Origin: Phycisphaeraceae bacterium
GTDB taxonomy: Bacteria > Planctomycetota > Phycisphaerae > Phycisphaerales > UBA1924
Direction: 5' to 3'
Assembly (NCBI GenBank): GCA_019636495.1
Contig: JAHBXL010000016.1
Coordinates: 60,031 to 124,030, forward strand
DNA length: 64,000 nt
Positions 9,759 through 19,800 of the stretch are shown in pieces. Within the stretch, counting starts at the first letter, position 1, and every line of letters begins with the position of its first letter. The notes beneath the pieces were generated by a model. The model was not told the origin of the DNA, made no database searches, and was given only the letters and a program-made list of their open reading frames with translations. The position numbers and the translations under genes are program-made.

Positions 9759-10070
9759 TCAGACGATCTCGCCGATGGCGCGCTCGAATCGGACGCCGCG
9801 GTCGGGCGGGAAACGGCGCAGACCGTCGGCGCGGAGCGCCGGGGCGAAGTGCTCGATGTAGCGGTCGAAGAGTTCGCGGGTTGGGAAGATGTACTGGGTC
9901 ATGACGCGATGCTGCGCGGCGGGAGGCGTCTCGAGGCGCACGATCATCGCGGAGTGCGCGCCGTGCGACACGACCGCGTCGACGTGGCCGTCTTCGAGGA
10001 ATGCCAGGTACTCGGCGAGCGTGGGATCGTCGGGCAGCGTGGCGGTGACCAAGTAGCAGATGCGCTTCAT
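9759..10070 (-). CDS. DUF4286 family protein
   Basis: A 103-aa small alpha/beta protein of the ferredoxin-fold dimeric type. MKRICYLVTATLPDD opens the first strand; the conserved Q-Y-I-F-P-T-R-E-L-F-D-R-Y-I-E-H-F-A-P-A-L-R-A-D-G segment (each part short) is the family hallmark. I start at the ATG of M-K-R-I; upstream sequence is low-complexity. No biochemical role is known for the family. It lies between the esterase and the giant secreted protein on the same strand, with a terminator separating it from the latter. Confidence 0.75.
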   Translation of the reverse strand: MKRICYLVTATLPDDPTLAEYLAFLEDGHVDAVVSHGAHSAMIVRLETPPAAQHRVMTQYIFPTRELFDRYIEHFAPALRADGLRRFPPDRGVRFERAIGEIV

Positions 10071-10157
10071 GCGTTGAGCATACCGGGTCGGCGGGCACGC
10101 GGCGGCAGTGGGCGGCGAGTCGGACAGAACGGCGGCCGCGGGCGGGGCCGATAAGCA

Positions 10158-10187
10158 CAAACGGCCCCGGAAGTCCGGGGCCGTTTG
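10158..10187 (-). terminator. Terminator of the giant secreted protein gene
   Basis: A perfect 13-bp inverted repeat, CAAACGGCCCCGG (10158-10170), loop AAGT, CCGGGGCCGTTTG (10175-10187). It lies 35 bp past the stop codon of the giant minus-strand gene. Confidence 0.75.
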
Positions 10188-10221
10188 CCAGGAGTCTCTC
10201 AGACGCGGGTCCGATGTGCCG

Positions 10222-13200
10222 TCACGGGCAACCGGCGAAGAACGCACTGAGGAACAGGAATATGTCTCCAATGTCCGCGACGCTGTTCTGGTTCAGGTCC
10301 ACCGGGCACGCCGGCGCAGCGCCCGCCGACGATGCCGGCTCGCCGGCACGCTTCCTCGCGGCGATCATGAACGCGAAGTCGGCGCCGGCCGAGCGCCAGT
10401 GGGGGATCTGCCGTCCGGGCGCGATCTCCATGCCGGGGTTGATCTTCCAGGTGTTGCCCGGAACGCACGGGTCGCAGGGCGGCATGACGTGCGCGAAGTA
10501 GGCGCGCTCGTTGGCGGAGAACGAGTCCTGGATCGACAGGCTGAGCCAGTAGTTCCGTCCGGGCTGCAGGACCAGCGGAGCGGGCCAGTCGCAGAACGAG
10601 ATCTTGTAGGCGCGCACGTTGGTCGTGCCGACGCGCAGGCCCTCGAGGCCGAGGTCCTCGATCACGTTGGCGGTGCGGTGGTAGTAGGGGCTGTTCGTCA
10701 CCGGGAGGGTGAAGAGCGGCTCGTCGCAGTCGTTCTCGTAGATCTCCAGGTGCGCGGTGAATCCCGTGCAGTTCGTGAGCATGTAGCCTTCGATGTAGCA
10801 GATCTCCTCGATGTCACAGGTCTTGATCACGAACTGATCCGCGGCGCGGGAGTTTCGCGGCGTCAGCGTCGACTTCTCCGAGCGTGTGCCGGGGACGGTG
10901 ATGGGCGCGGGCGGCGGGTTCGCCCCGTCGGCCCCGCCGAAGTCGGGCTTGCCGTTGTCCCAGATGATCGGGCACGACTCACCGGTGATGCAGAACTCGA
11001 AGTCGTCGCACGGGTGGCAGCAGGGGTCGAACTCCTGCCACGGCCCGAACTCGTCCATGAACACCGGGCGCTTGCCCAGCAGGAAGCCGTCGGGCACATC
11101 GGGCGGCGGCGGGAAGGTTGGGTTGCCGGGGAAGCCGGCGGTGGCCCAGTAGGCTTCGTAGGTCGTGTCATCGAGGGGCCCGATGCCGACGAGCGAGAAC
11201 CAGTAGATGCCGCCGCGGAGCCAGAGACAGTCGGGTGTGAACTGGAACTGCACACGGCGGAACTCGGGTTTGCTTGGGACGGGCCCGAGGACCTGCACGC
11301 AATCGGGTTCAAGGGTTTCGACCAGTTCGCCTGGCGCGCCGTTGCAGTCCTTGTAGATGTAGAGCCGAGCGTGGAGCGGGAGCGCGGGGTTGGCGGTCTT
11401 GACCATCATGTAGCCGTTGAAGACGGCGATGCGGTGCATGCAGTAAGGATCGAGATAGACATCGTCGGCCGACTTGATGATTCGGCGGAGCGGCGTGCCT
11501 TCCTGCGCGCCCTCGTAGGAGGGCTCACCGTTGACGCCGTCCCACTCGCCGGTGCGCCAGAGGGCGTAGCGGACGTCGGGATCGTTCTCGTTGTCCTTGC
11601 ACTCGCAGTCCTCGGTGCAGCAGTTGGGATCGGGGGCGAGGCAGATGACGTTGGAGATCGCGCCGATGCACTTGTCGGTCTCGAGCGGGCAGACTCCGCC
11701 CTGCGCGAAGGCCGCGTAGTTCACGCGGACGCGGTAGCAGCCGCGGTGCTGGGCATCGTTGTAGGCGGGGATGACGAGACGGAACCCGTTCTGCCCGGGG
11801 ATGTCTTCCCACGGGCCGGCGGGGAAGGACTGCTTCTGCCACTGGTAGCAGAGTTCGGGGTCCTGCGAATCGCCGCACTGCAGGGTGGCGTTCGCGCCGA
11901 TGCAGACCAGGCACTCGTCGCCCGCGGGCGTGCCGGGGCAGATGAGTTCGCAGGCGATCGGCGGCGGTCGCACCTCGAGTCGCGCGCAGGTGGAGCAGAC
12001 ATGCGGGCACTTGGTGTCATCGATCGCGTTTCCGCCGATGGTGCAGACGCGCACACAGAGGAAGTAGTAGCCGTTGTGTGCGGGCACGGCGGGGTTGAAG
12101 GTGAGGGTGGCGGTGTTCGCGCCGGAGATGCCGCCGCCATTGACGACGGGGTCGCCATCGGCGGGGGTGGGCGTGCCGGTGCACGGCGTGGCGCGCTTGT
12201 ACCACTGGAAGCAGAGGTTCGCCGGGTTGCCCGAGAAGCCGACCACCGCCGAGATGGTCTGCGTGCCGTTCTCGCAGACGATCCGGTTGCCGGGCTGAGT
12301 GGTGATCGTGGGCGGCGGGATGACCGTCAGGCAGCGGCACGGGGAATCCGTGGAGCAGCCGGTGAAGTTCTGCACGTGGACGCGCACGAAGTAGCAGCCC
12401 TCGCTCGCGAGGCTGGCGTTGGGGATCGTCAGCGTGTGCGAGTCGTTATCGTTCGCGGGAAGAAGAACCGGCGCGCCGACGGGAGTCTCGCCCGTCTGCT
12501 GGCCTGAGCAGGATGGGCCGTTGAAGGTGCGGCGGTACCACTGGACCACCAGCGGCAGGTCTTGGCCAGCGCACTGCGCGAAGGTCGCGGTGAAGGACTG
12601 CGTCCCACCGACGCAGACGTTTGCGCTGGTCGGCTGCACGTCGGCTGTGGGCTTGCAGATCACATCGATGAACGAGCAGCAACTCGTCACCTCGGCGCAC
12701 TCGAACGTGGTGTTGTTGTCGATCGGGCAGGGGCAGGCGCCCGAGGCCGGGTCCCACGCGACCACGCGGACGTAGTAGTACCCCTCGTGAAGAGTGTTCA
12801 GCGGCGCGAAGGTCAGCGTCGCGGTGCACTCGCCGGTGATTCCGGCGCGGATGTTGGCGGGCAGGTCCTGGATGCGGGTGCCGCCCGAGCCCGGAGTGGG
12901 GCACGAGCCCGTGCACGGGGTGTCACGCCGGAACCACTGGTAGCAGAGAATGCGGCCGGGCGGCGGCGACGCGGTCACGCTGATGAAGGTCGGGTCGCCC
13001 TCGCACAGCGTGCGGTTGGGCGGCTGGCCGGTGATGACCGGCGGCGGGATCACGTTCAGGCACGCGCAGTTGGAGTTGATGTCGCACGTGAGCGCCGGCG
13101 GGCTGCAAGTGCTCGGCGCGTTGATGCGGACGCGAACGTAGTAGCACCCGCGTTCGGCGAGTGTTGCGCCCGTGATGCACAGGCGGTCGGTCGTCACGCC

Positions 13201-16200
13201 CGAGTACCGCGCGTTGTTCACGAGCCCGGTTCCCCCGCTGCACATGCCGGCGGCGCAGTTGGCGTTGGTCGTGCACGCGCTCGATCCAAGGAAGAACCAC
13301 TGGTAGTCGTAGGTGTATCCGCACGGGAGCGTTGGGAGCGGGCTGGTCAGTTCCAGACACTGCGCCCCGGACTCGCACACCGTCCGGCCCTGCACCTGCG
13401 GGTTGGGGTTCAAGACGATCAGGCAGGCACAGTTCGAGTTGGCCATGCACTTGCCCGGGTCCGGGTCGCCGCCGACATCGGGGCCGTCAAGGCCGATCTG
13501 CACGTAGTAGCGGCCGCGGTGCGACAACTGCGCGCCCGTGATGCGCAGCGTGCTCGTCGTTGCGCCCGAGTACACGCCGCCGTTGTTCACGATGGTTCCG
13601 CCGTTGCAGGAAACGCCGTGCGCGCCCGGGTTCTGCTCGCAGGTCAGGCACGAGGGGAAGGTGCAATCCTGAGTGCCGAGGAAGAACCACCGGAACGTGT
13701 AGGTGTACTGCGGCGGAAGGGTCGGCAAGGACGCGGGGTTCACCGACAGGCATTGCGTTCCGCCGGCGCACACCACGCGAGACTCCACGCACGGCCGCGG
13801 ATCGACGACCGTCAGCGTCGTGCAGTCCGACACGGCCACGGGGCACTTGAGTCGGCTGTCGGGGCTGCACACGCGGATCACCGCGCGATAGAAGTACGTT
13901 CCCGCATCCGCCGGTGCGGTGATGGTGCAGCAGAACTGCACCGGGACGCCCGCCGCGGCGGGCGTGCAGACGGACGAGCAGACGCGGTTGGGCGCGTTGT
14001 CCGGGTCCGACGGGATCGGCTCGTCGCACGTCGCGAGTCGGAACCAGTCGATCTGCAGCGGCCGACCATCGGGTGAGATCGCCGTGAGGCACAGGTCCTG
14101 CATGCCGTTGACGCACGAGGCCCGCGGCTGCGGCTGCACGGTGATCTGCGGTTGGCGATAGACGGTGAGGCGCGCACACTGCGAGGTGTCGATGCAGTTC
14201 AGCCCGCAGTCGATGGTCACGTAGTAGCACGCATCGTGCGCGAGGACCGCGGGGGAGAAGAGCAGGCACGATACGTACTTGCCGGGTTGGCCGGGCACGG
14301 GCGAGAAGGTGATCTCGATGCCGTCGCTCGGGTCGTTCGGATCGATCCAGGTATTCGGGAGCGGCTGGGCCGGGGCGCAGAACGGGTTGCCGCCGCACGA
14401 TCCGGCGGGCAGTTTGTACCAGCGGATGTTCGGGGCGGTGCAGCCGTCCGGGATGTCGAAGGTGGCGCAGATCTGCTGCTGACCGCCGACGCACACTTCC
14501 GCGGGCTGCGGCTGGATGTTGACCACGGGAGCGCTGTAGATGTTGACATACCTGCACGCCACCAACTGACTGACGCACACCGTACCTCCATTGATGATTG
14601 TTGTGAAACACCCGGGGGTCTTCGGTTCTCCGGGCGGTTCACAGAAATCACGGGTGATGTAGGCGCAGTAGCACCCGGAGTCCGACGGCATTGCGTTGTC
14701 GATGCAGAATCTGCTGATTCCGCTCGACGGCAAGACCTCCTCAAACACGAGCACACCGCACGAGGGATGAGGACCGACCGGAACCGGGCAGGTCAGGGAG
14801 GACGACGCGCCGGCGCACTGGCCCGCATCGAGTGAGCACTTGTACCACCTGATCATGAACTGCTCATTGCACTCGGTGATGACGTTCGCTTCCAGGAAGA
14901 CGTCCTGACCGGCACAGAAACCGCAATCCTGGGTGTCGACGAGCGTGCCGGGCGAATCGCACGACTGAGCATCGGAGTTCATAGGTCCGCGCATGCGACA
15001 ACGGAGATCAAGTTGGGCTTGGATCGTGTAGGGCGACTCATCCGCCCCCATGTCAGCCTCGCAGCCGATCGGGCCGTTCGCGGCGGGCAGTCGCGGGGTC
15101 GGGCCCACGGAGCCGGGAATGTTGTTGTGATACGCGCCATCGGGGGGGACGATGAGGTCGTCGTAGTCGAAGTCGCGGTGCTCGCCTTCAGCCAGACCCA
15201 CGATCGCGAAACTGAAGCCGAAGGTCGCGAACGGCGCGGCGAAGAGCGCGTTGTATCGCGCCGCGGCGAGGGTGTGGCTGGCGCGGTCGATGGCCGGGGA
15301 GCAGGTGGTCAGGTGGACATCATTGATCGCGGCGTTGGCGACCAGCGGGTCGCAGTTGATGTTGGTCGACCCCGGGGCGTTGGGTGCCTCGTTGGTCGGG
15401 TCGCCGAATGCCGCGGCGTCATCCACGTCGATATCGGAGTAGGCGATGCGTGGGTACGAAGTCGCCGGGTTGCCGAACACCAGGCCTCCGCCTCCGAAGG
15501 CGCGATGGGTTCCGCCCGGACCCTGGCCCCAGACCACGCTGTTGGTGATCTGCAGCGGCGTGGCTGAGCCGGTGTCAGTCCACACGAGCGGAGAGCCGAT
15601 CGCGGTCAGCAGCGAGCAGTGGAGCAGTTGGGGGGACGATGCGTTGGTCCAGAGCGCGCTGCCCTGGGGCGTTGCACCGCCCACGATGTTGCGGCTGAAC
15701 ACGCAGTTGTACAGCCGCGGGTTGCTGCCCCCGATCACGTGCATGCCGCCGCCTTTCATCGAGGTGTTCTCGATGAAGCCGCAGTCAAGGAAGTAGGGCG
15801 AACTCGACTCACGGATATACACCGCGCCGCCATCGCCTCCGCCCGCGCCGCCGTTGAAGGACAGATTCCGCAGGAACAGGTTCTCAATGAACACCGCTGA
15901 GCGCGGCAGGCTGGGGTTGTTGCCGCCGATGCTGCTGATGTAGATCGCGCCGCCGCGGCCGTTGGCCATCGAGTTCACGCGGTTGTTCTCGAACGTGCAG
16001 CGCACGAAGATGGGCTGGGCGTTGTCGACCAGTTGCACAGCGCCGCCATCGGCGCCGGCGCTGTTGCCCGCGCCGTAGGCATCGCCGAAACTCGGCGCAC
16101 CGGCGGGTTCATCGCCGCAGGCGAAACCGGCGACATCGGCGCGGCCGAAGCGGCAGTTGGTCACTTCGAGACGAACCGGCGGGACGGTGTTGGAGAAACT

Positions 16201-17091
16201 GGTTCCGTTGCAAGTCATCGCGCCGCCGGCCTGCGCAGCGGTGTTTCCGTAGAACTGGCAGTCAGTGATGCGGCGCTGATAGCCGCCGCCAAGCCAGATC
16301 GCCCCACCCTCTTCGGTCGATGAGTTGCAGCGGAAGATGCAGTTGGTGAGCGCGAGGATGACGTCGGTCTCGGGGAAGGCCTTGCCCGGCGCGTGGTAGA
16401 TCGCTCCGCCGCGGATCGATTCGCCCGGGTTGCCGGGCAGGCCCGCGGGGTTGGCGTGGTTGCGGATGAAGCGGACGTTGTTGCACAGCACGACCTGCTG
16501 CGACCAGATGCCGCCGCCGCGCGTGCCGGCGAGGTTGTCGCGCACGATGCAGTCGTTCAGGCGGAGAGGGTTGAGCGAGTCGTGCTTGATCGCGCCGCCG
16601 TTGGTCTGTCCGGGCGTGAGCGAGCGGCCGTTCTGAAGTGTGACCCGGTTGAGCGTGAGTTCGCCGGTGTCGCCGCGCACGAGGAAGAGGCGGTAGTCGG
16701 GCATGCTCCCGCCGGTGGTGTCGGCGGAGATGATGGCGTCGAGCGGGCTGCCTGCGCCGTTGAAGCCCTCGATGGTGATGGCCTTGTCGATGAACGGGAG
16801 GCCGGTTCGCTCATCGGACTCCGGCGTGCCGGCCATGGGGGCGCGCACGATGAAGAACGCGCCTGTGCCGATGCGCAGGCGGATCGTGCCGCCGTTGGGG
16901 ATGTCGCGGATCGCCTGCCCGAGGCAGTCGCCCGCGGCCAGGCCGCTCGCGTCGAACTGGCCGCCGTCGACGATGAACGTCGTCGCGTTCTGGATGGTGT
17001 AGCACTGCGCATGGCCAGCGCGCACCGGCGTCAGGACACCGATCGCGGCAAGAAGCAATGCCACAAACGCGCTCAGAGAGTTGCGCTTCAC
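10222..17091 (-). CDS. Giant secreted protein: parallel beta-helix, nine Ig-like units, GC-type dockerin tail
   Basis: About 2,289 residues, predicted cell-surface or extracellular. I chose a GTG start (V-K-R-N-S-L-S-A-F) because AAAGG precedes it and it leaves a standard signal peptide ending at A-G-H-A; an ATG 36 bp upstream is possible. About 30-690 is a right-handed beta-helix with G-G-A-I/G-G-A-V-Y rungs (polymorphic-outer-membrane-like). About 690-1820 holds nine Cys-rich Ig-like units, each with a W-Y-K, W-F-R or W-F-F core Trp, a V-C-V-G-G or similar opening and a G-x-Y-Y/Y-F-V-R-V closing strand. Two related beta-sandwich segments follow (1820-2240). The last 28 residues, starting C-P-V-D-L-N-Q-N and ending F-F-A-G-C-P, are a dockerin-like anchor. 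Adhesion or a surface-layer role is inferred. Confidence 0.8.
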   Translation of the reverse strand: MKRNSLSAFVALLLAAIGVLTPVRAGHAQCYTIQNATTFIVDGGQFDASGLAAGDCLGQAIRDIPNGGTIRLRIGTGAFFIVRAPMAGTPESDERTGLPFIDKAITIEGFNGAGSPLDAIISADTTGGSMPDYRLFLVRGDTGELTLNRVTLQNGRSLTPGQTNGGAIKHDSLNPLRLNDCIVRDNLAGTRGGGIWSQQVVLCNNVRFIRNHANPAGLPGNPGESIRGGAIYHAPGKAFPETDVILALTNCIFRCNSSTEEGGAIWLGGGYQRRITDCQFYGNTAAQAGGAMTCNGTSFSNTVPPVRLEVTNCRFGRADVAGFACGDEPAGAPSFGDAYGAGNSAGADGGAVQLVDNAQPIFVRCTFENNRVNSMANGRGGAIYISSIGGNNPSLPRSAVFIENLFLRNLSFNGGAGGGDGGAVYIRESSSPYFLDCGFIENTSMKGGGMHVIGGSNPRLYNCVFSRNIVGGATPQGSALWTNASSPQLLHCSLLTAIGSPLVWTDTGSATPLQITNSVVWGQGPGGTHRAFGGGGLVFGNPATSYPRIAYSDIDVDDAAAFGDPTNEAPNAPGSTNINCDPLVANAAINDVHLTTCSPAIDRASHTLAAARYNALFAAPFATFGFSFAIVGLAEGEHRDFDYDDLIVPPDGAYHNNIPGSVGPTPRLPAANGPIGCEADMGADESPYTIQAQLDLRCRMRGPMNSDAQSCDSPGTLVDTQDCGFCAGQDVFLEANVITECNEQFMIRWYKCSLDAGQCAGASSSLTCPVPVGPHPSCGVLVFEEVLPSSGISRFCIDNAMPSDSGCYCAYITRDFCEPPGEPKTPGCFTTIINGGTVCVSQLVACRYVNIYSAPVVNIQPQPAEVCVGGQQQICATFDIPDGCTAPNIRWYKLPAGSCGGNPFCAPAQPLPNTWIDPNDPSDGIEITFSPVPGQPGKYVSCLLFSPAVLAHDACYYVTIDCGLNCIDTSQCARLTVYRQPQITVQPQPRASCVNGMQDLCLTAISPDGRPLQIDWFRLATCDEPIPSDPDNAPNRVCSSVCTPAAAGVPVQFCCTITAPADAGTYFYRAVIRVCSPDSRLKCPVAVSDCTTLTVVDPRPCVESRVVCAGGTQCLSVNPASLPTLPPQYTYTFRWFFLGTQDCTFPSCLTCEQNPGAHGVSCNGGTIVNNGGVYSGATTSTLRITGAQLSHRGRYYVQIGLDGPDVGGDPDPGKCMANSNCACLIVLNPNPQVQGRTVCESGAQCLELTSPLPTLPCGYTYDYQWFFLGSSACTTNANCAAGMCSGGTGLVNNARYSGVTTDRLCITGATLAERGCYYVRVRINAPSTCSPPALTCDINSNCACLNVIPPPVITGQPPNRTLCEGDPTFISVTASPPPGRILCYQWFRRDTPCTGSCPTPGSGGTRIQDLPANIRAGITGECTATLTFAPLNTLHEGYYYVRVVAWDPASGACPCPIDNNTTFECAEVTSCCSFIDVICKPTADVQPTSANVCVGGTQSFTATFAQCAGQDLPLVVQWYRRTFNGPSCSGQQTGETPVGAPVLLPANDNDSHTLTIPNASLASEGCYFVRVHVQNFTGCSTDSPCRCLTVIPPPTITTQPGNRIVCENGTQTISAVVGFSGNPANLCFQWYKRATPCTGTPTPADGDPVVNGGGISGANTATLTFNPAVPAHNGYYFLCVRVCTIGGNAIDDTKCPHVCSTCARLEVRPPPIACELICPGTPAGDECLVCIGANATLQCGDSQDPELCYQWQKQSFPAGPWEDIPGQNGFRLVIPAYNDAQHRGCYRVRVNYAAFAQGGVCPLETDKCIGAISNVICLAPDPNCCTEDCECKDNENDPDVRYALWRTGEWDGVNGEPSYEGAQEGTPLRRIIKSADDVYLDPYCMHRIAVFNGYMMVKTANPALPLHARLYIYKDCNGAPGELVETLEPDCVQVLGPVPSKPEFRRVQFQFTPDCLWLRGGIYWFSLVGIGPLDDTTYEAYWATAGFPGNPTFPPPPDVPDGFLLGKRPVFMDEFGPWQEFDPCCHPCDDFEFCITGESCPIIWDNGKPDFGGADGANPPPAPITVPGTRSEKSTLTPRNSRAADQFVIKTCDIEEICYIEGYMLTNCTGFTAHLEIYENDCDEPLFTLPVTNSPYYHRTANVIEDLGLEGLRVGTTNVRAYKISFCDWPAPLVLQPGRNYWLSLSIQDSFSANERAYFAHVMPPCDPCVPGNTWKINPGMEIAPGRQIPHWRSAGADFAFMIAARKRAGEPASSAGAAPACPVDLNQNSVADIGDIFLFLSAFFAGCP

Positions 17092-17611
17092 GGACGGCCC
17101 TTTCACGAACTGGCTTGTTTGAAGCATGTAACCACTTTGGGCTAGATCGATCTTGGAAAACCACACGAAGTGGTTGATTGATTGGTGCAGGTCAGCACCT
17201 GAACGTGGGTTGGTGTACCACATTCGTGGGGGATCGTACAATCCCCAGAACGGGGTGTTTTACTAGAATTGGGGGATAATTTCGGTTCCGCCCGTGGTGA
17301 TTCACATAACTTCATGTGCAAGATCGAGTTACGCGAGCGCGGCTGCGAACCCTTCCGGACAGGTGGCCGGCGATGTTCTGTAACTCACGTCGTGGCAGAT
17401 AGTTGGAACCAATATCGAAGTCTGGGATGTGGACCCGCCGTTTTAGGGGGTATCCTGTCACAGGGTCGAGCGCTGGAGTCCTCACCGTGGGGCTGGGAAA
17501 ACACGCGGGAGATCGATGCGTCTGGCCTGCACTTGTGGTACCCTTCCGCGATCGTTGCTGTCCGGTGCCCCGGCCGCAGGCCAAGTTGCTGCGCCGCGGG
17601 AGGTTGCGAGC
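17092..17611. other. Intergenic region between two divergent secreted-protein genes
   Basis: About 520 bp without a supported gene, and visibly more AT-rich than its surroundings around 17100-17300. It must hold the promoters of the giant minus-strand gene and the plus-strand tandem-repeat gene. A CCCC-AGAAC-GGGG hairpin lies near 17242-17254, followed by a G run in T-T-G-G-G-G-G-A-T. A TTTTAGGGGG tract at 17441-17450 precedes a TATCCT (17451-17456), but no good -35 box is visible. I cannot define either promoter with confidence. Confidence 0.4.
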
Positions 17612-19603
17612 ATGTGCCGAAGCCTTTGCCGACGTGGCTGGTGTGTTGCAGCGCTTTGCTCGACTGCCGGGCTCGGTGCCGTCGTCGAAGCGGACGAGTT
17701 TCAGTTCATCGCGCGGACAGGTTGGCCAGCGCCCTACGGCTCGGGCGTGCAGTTCAATCAGTTTCTGGCCAATGGTCCGAGCCTGCCGCGGCCGCAGATC
17801 GCGTACAGCGGCGCGACGAGTTTTCACGCGGTGCTCTCGGGAGCGGGGGTGAACGCGAGCAACCGATTGACCATCAGTCGTTGGTCGCAGGGCGGGATCG
17901 ACCCGGTCTGGCGGCAGGGCGATCAGGCGGTGGGGCTGCCGTTCGGCGTGCAGTTCACGGGCGTATCCCGGCTCTCGATGAACGATGCCGGAGATGTGTC
18001 GTTCATCGGTTCGCTGTCGGGGATCGGCGTGATACCGGGTGTGAACGATCGGGGCGTCTGGGTTGCGCACACCTCGGCGCCCGGGCTTTCGCTGCTGGCG
18101 CGCGAAGGGTCCCTGATCGCGTTGCTGGGGTATCCGACGTCGATGCTCCGTCGGCTCAACAATGTCGAACTTGCCGGGCCCGGCGAACTTGGTCCGGCCA
18201 TCGTCACCTGCGATCTGGATGTGCCCGACCTGGGCAATGGAATCGGCGGCGTGGTCGTGCAGAGCAGCGGGGGCTTCAACGTCGCCGCGATCGCCAACAT
18301 GCAACTGCCCGATGCGCTGCCCAACACCTTCATACTCGCGGCGACGCCGCTGGTCTCGGCGGGGGGCATCGGCGGGTACCAGTGTTCGCTGACGGGGTCG
18401 GGGGTCGGACAGGTCGAGGTGAGCGGGGTGACGATCATCACGGATCGCGCGCTGGTCTCCGGCTATGCGCCGGACCTTCGAACGGTTGCGCGATCAGGCT
18501 GGCAAGCGCCGACCGAGCCGGTGGGCGTTGTGTTCTGGCACGTGTGGGGTGGATCGGCGCGGTCGGCCGTTTCTCCGGCGGGGCGCATCGTGTTTTCCGC
18601 CAGTCTTGCGGGGCCGGGGGTCGATTCGTCGAACTGGTGGGGCATCTGGCAGGAGGTCGGAGCGGGCCTGACGAGGATGCTCCGCTATGGAGATGTGGTG
18701 CCGCAGGTCGGCGCGACCGTGGCGGGGTTCACGCTGCCATCTGGCGCATCCGCGCTCGCGGCGGACGAGGACGGGCGCGTGGTCACGACCGCGCTGCTCG
18801 CTGGGCCCGGCATCAGTTTCTCGAACAACGCGGCGATTCTCTGCATCGGCGAGCACGATTGCGTCGTGGTTGCGCGCGCGGGGTCGGCGGTCGCCGGCCT
18901 GCCATCGGGTGTTGTGTTCCAGAACTCGTCGTTCGGGCTTGGCGCAAGGTTCGGCCGGGCCGGGCACGTTGCGCTGGCCGCGCGGCTCGAGGGGCCGGGT
19001 GTATCCACAGACAACGACGTCGCGGTGATGCTGTGGTCGCCCGAAGCGGGCACGCTCGCTCGAGTCTGTCGCGAGGGAGACCGTGTCGGCCCGTATCGCG
19101 TGCTGACACTCTCGCACACCGGCGGCGACTTGCAGGTGAACGGTCAAGGGCGAATCGTGTTTTCGGCGACTGTACTGGATACGCGAGAGGAGCCGGAGTC
19201 GGCGATGTCGCGCACCGCGGTCCTTACGGCGGCGCCCGGCGAGGCCGCTCGCATCATCGCGGTTGAGGGCGCGGCGGTCACCGTCGGGAGCGAGCAGGTC
19301 ATGCTCCGCACCGTGCGCATAGGGGCGGCAGGGTCGATCAACGACCTGGGCCATGTCGTGCTCGCCGCGGCGATCGATCCTCCGGTACCGCTTGACGAAG
19401 CCGTGTTGCGAGTCGGCATTGGCCCTGCGCCGCCGCCGTGCCCGGCCGATCACGACGACTCCGGCCTTCTGGAGGTCTCCGACATTTTTGCGTTCCTGGG
19501 CGACTGGTTCGCCGGCGCGGCGGACTTCGATGGCAACGGCGAGACGGACGTTCACGACATCTTCGCCTTCCTCGCGGCGTGGTTTGCCGGTTGCCCGGCC
19601 TGA
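17612..19603 (+). CDS. Secreted tandem-repeat protein (DUF7453-like) with GC-type dockerin tail
   Basis: A 663-aa exported protein. The ATG giving M-C-R-S-L-C-R-R-G-W-C follows GGGAGG and provides a signal peptide cut near V-V-E-A. The body is made of repeats with a constant theme: a greeting segment such as F-I-A-R-T-G-W-P-A-P or T-V-A-R-S-G-W-Q-A-P, then I-V-F-S-A-S-L-A-G-P-G-V, then G-I-W or V-A-V-M-L-W. I associate this pattern with the planctomycete DUF7453 / choice-of-anchor repeat family from memory. The C-terminus has a paired dockerin-like motif, C-P-A-D-H-D-D-S-G and D-F-D-G-N-G-E-T-D with D-I-F-A-F-L after each, ending W-F-A-G-C-P-A. No enzymatic motif is visible. Function unknown; probably envelope-anchored. 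Confidence 0.75.
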   Translation: MCRSLCRRGWCVAALCSTAGLGAVVEADEFQFIARTGWPAPYGSGVQFNQFLANGPSLPRPQIAYSGATSFHAVLSGAGVNASNRLTISRWSQGGIDPVWRQGDQAVGLPFGVQFTGVSRLSMNDAGDVSFIGSLSGIGVIPGVNDRGVWVAHTSAPGLSLLAREGSLIALLGYPTSMLRRLNNVELAGPGELGPAIVTCDLDVPDLGNGIGGVVVQSSGGFNVAAIANMQLPDALPNTFILAATPLVSAGGIGGYQCSLTGSGVGQVEVSGVTIITDRALVSGYAPDLRTVARSGWQAPTEPVGVVFWHVWGGSARSAVSPAGRIVFSASLAGPGVDSSNWWGIWQEVGAGLTRMLRYGDVVPQVGATVAGFTLPSGASALAADEDGRVVTTALLAGPGISFSNNAAILCIGEHDCVVVARAGSAVAGLPSGVVFQNSSFGLGARFGRAGHVALAARLEGPGVSTDNDVAVMLWSPEAGTLARVCREGDRVGPYRVLTLSHTGGDLQVNGQGRIVFSATVLDTREEPESAMSRTAVLTAAPGEAARIIAVEGAAVTVGSEQVMLRTVRIGAAGSINDLGHVVLAAAIDPPVPLDEAVLRVGIGPAPPPCPADHDDSGLLEVSDIFAFLGDWFAGAADFDGNGETDVHDIFAFLAAWFAGCPA

Positions 19604-19800
19604 TTCGCAATCGCTCGGTTCCGTCGGTCGGCACACCGCGGACGACGCTGCGCTGCAGGTTTCGGGGCCGTGCGCGTGGCGGTTGCCGTACACGCCCGCC
19701 GCGGCCGGGCCTACACTCCCGACCCTCGGCTGGCTGGTGGAGCCGTACGACTGGGAAATCAACGTCGAATACTGAACAGACACAGAACGCGACAATCACC

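Noticed and set aside
10108..12507. A 799-codon plus-strand frame opposite the giant protein gene
   Set aside because: Same reason: shadow of a GC-rich gene, no motifs; the minus-strand frame has signal peptide, repeats and tail.
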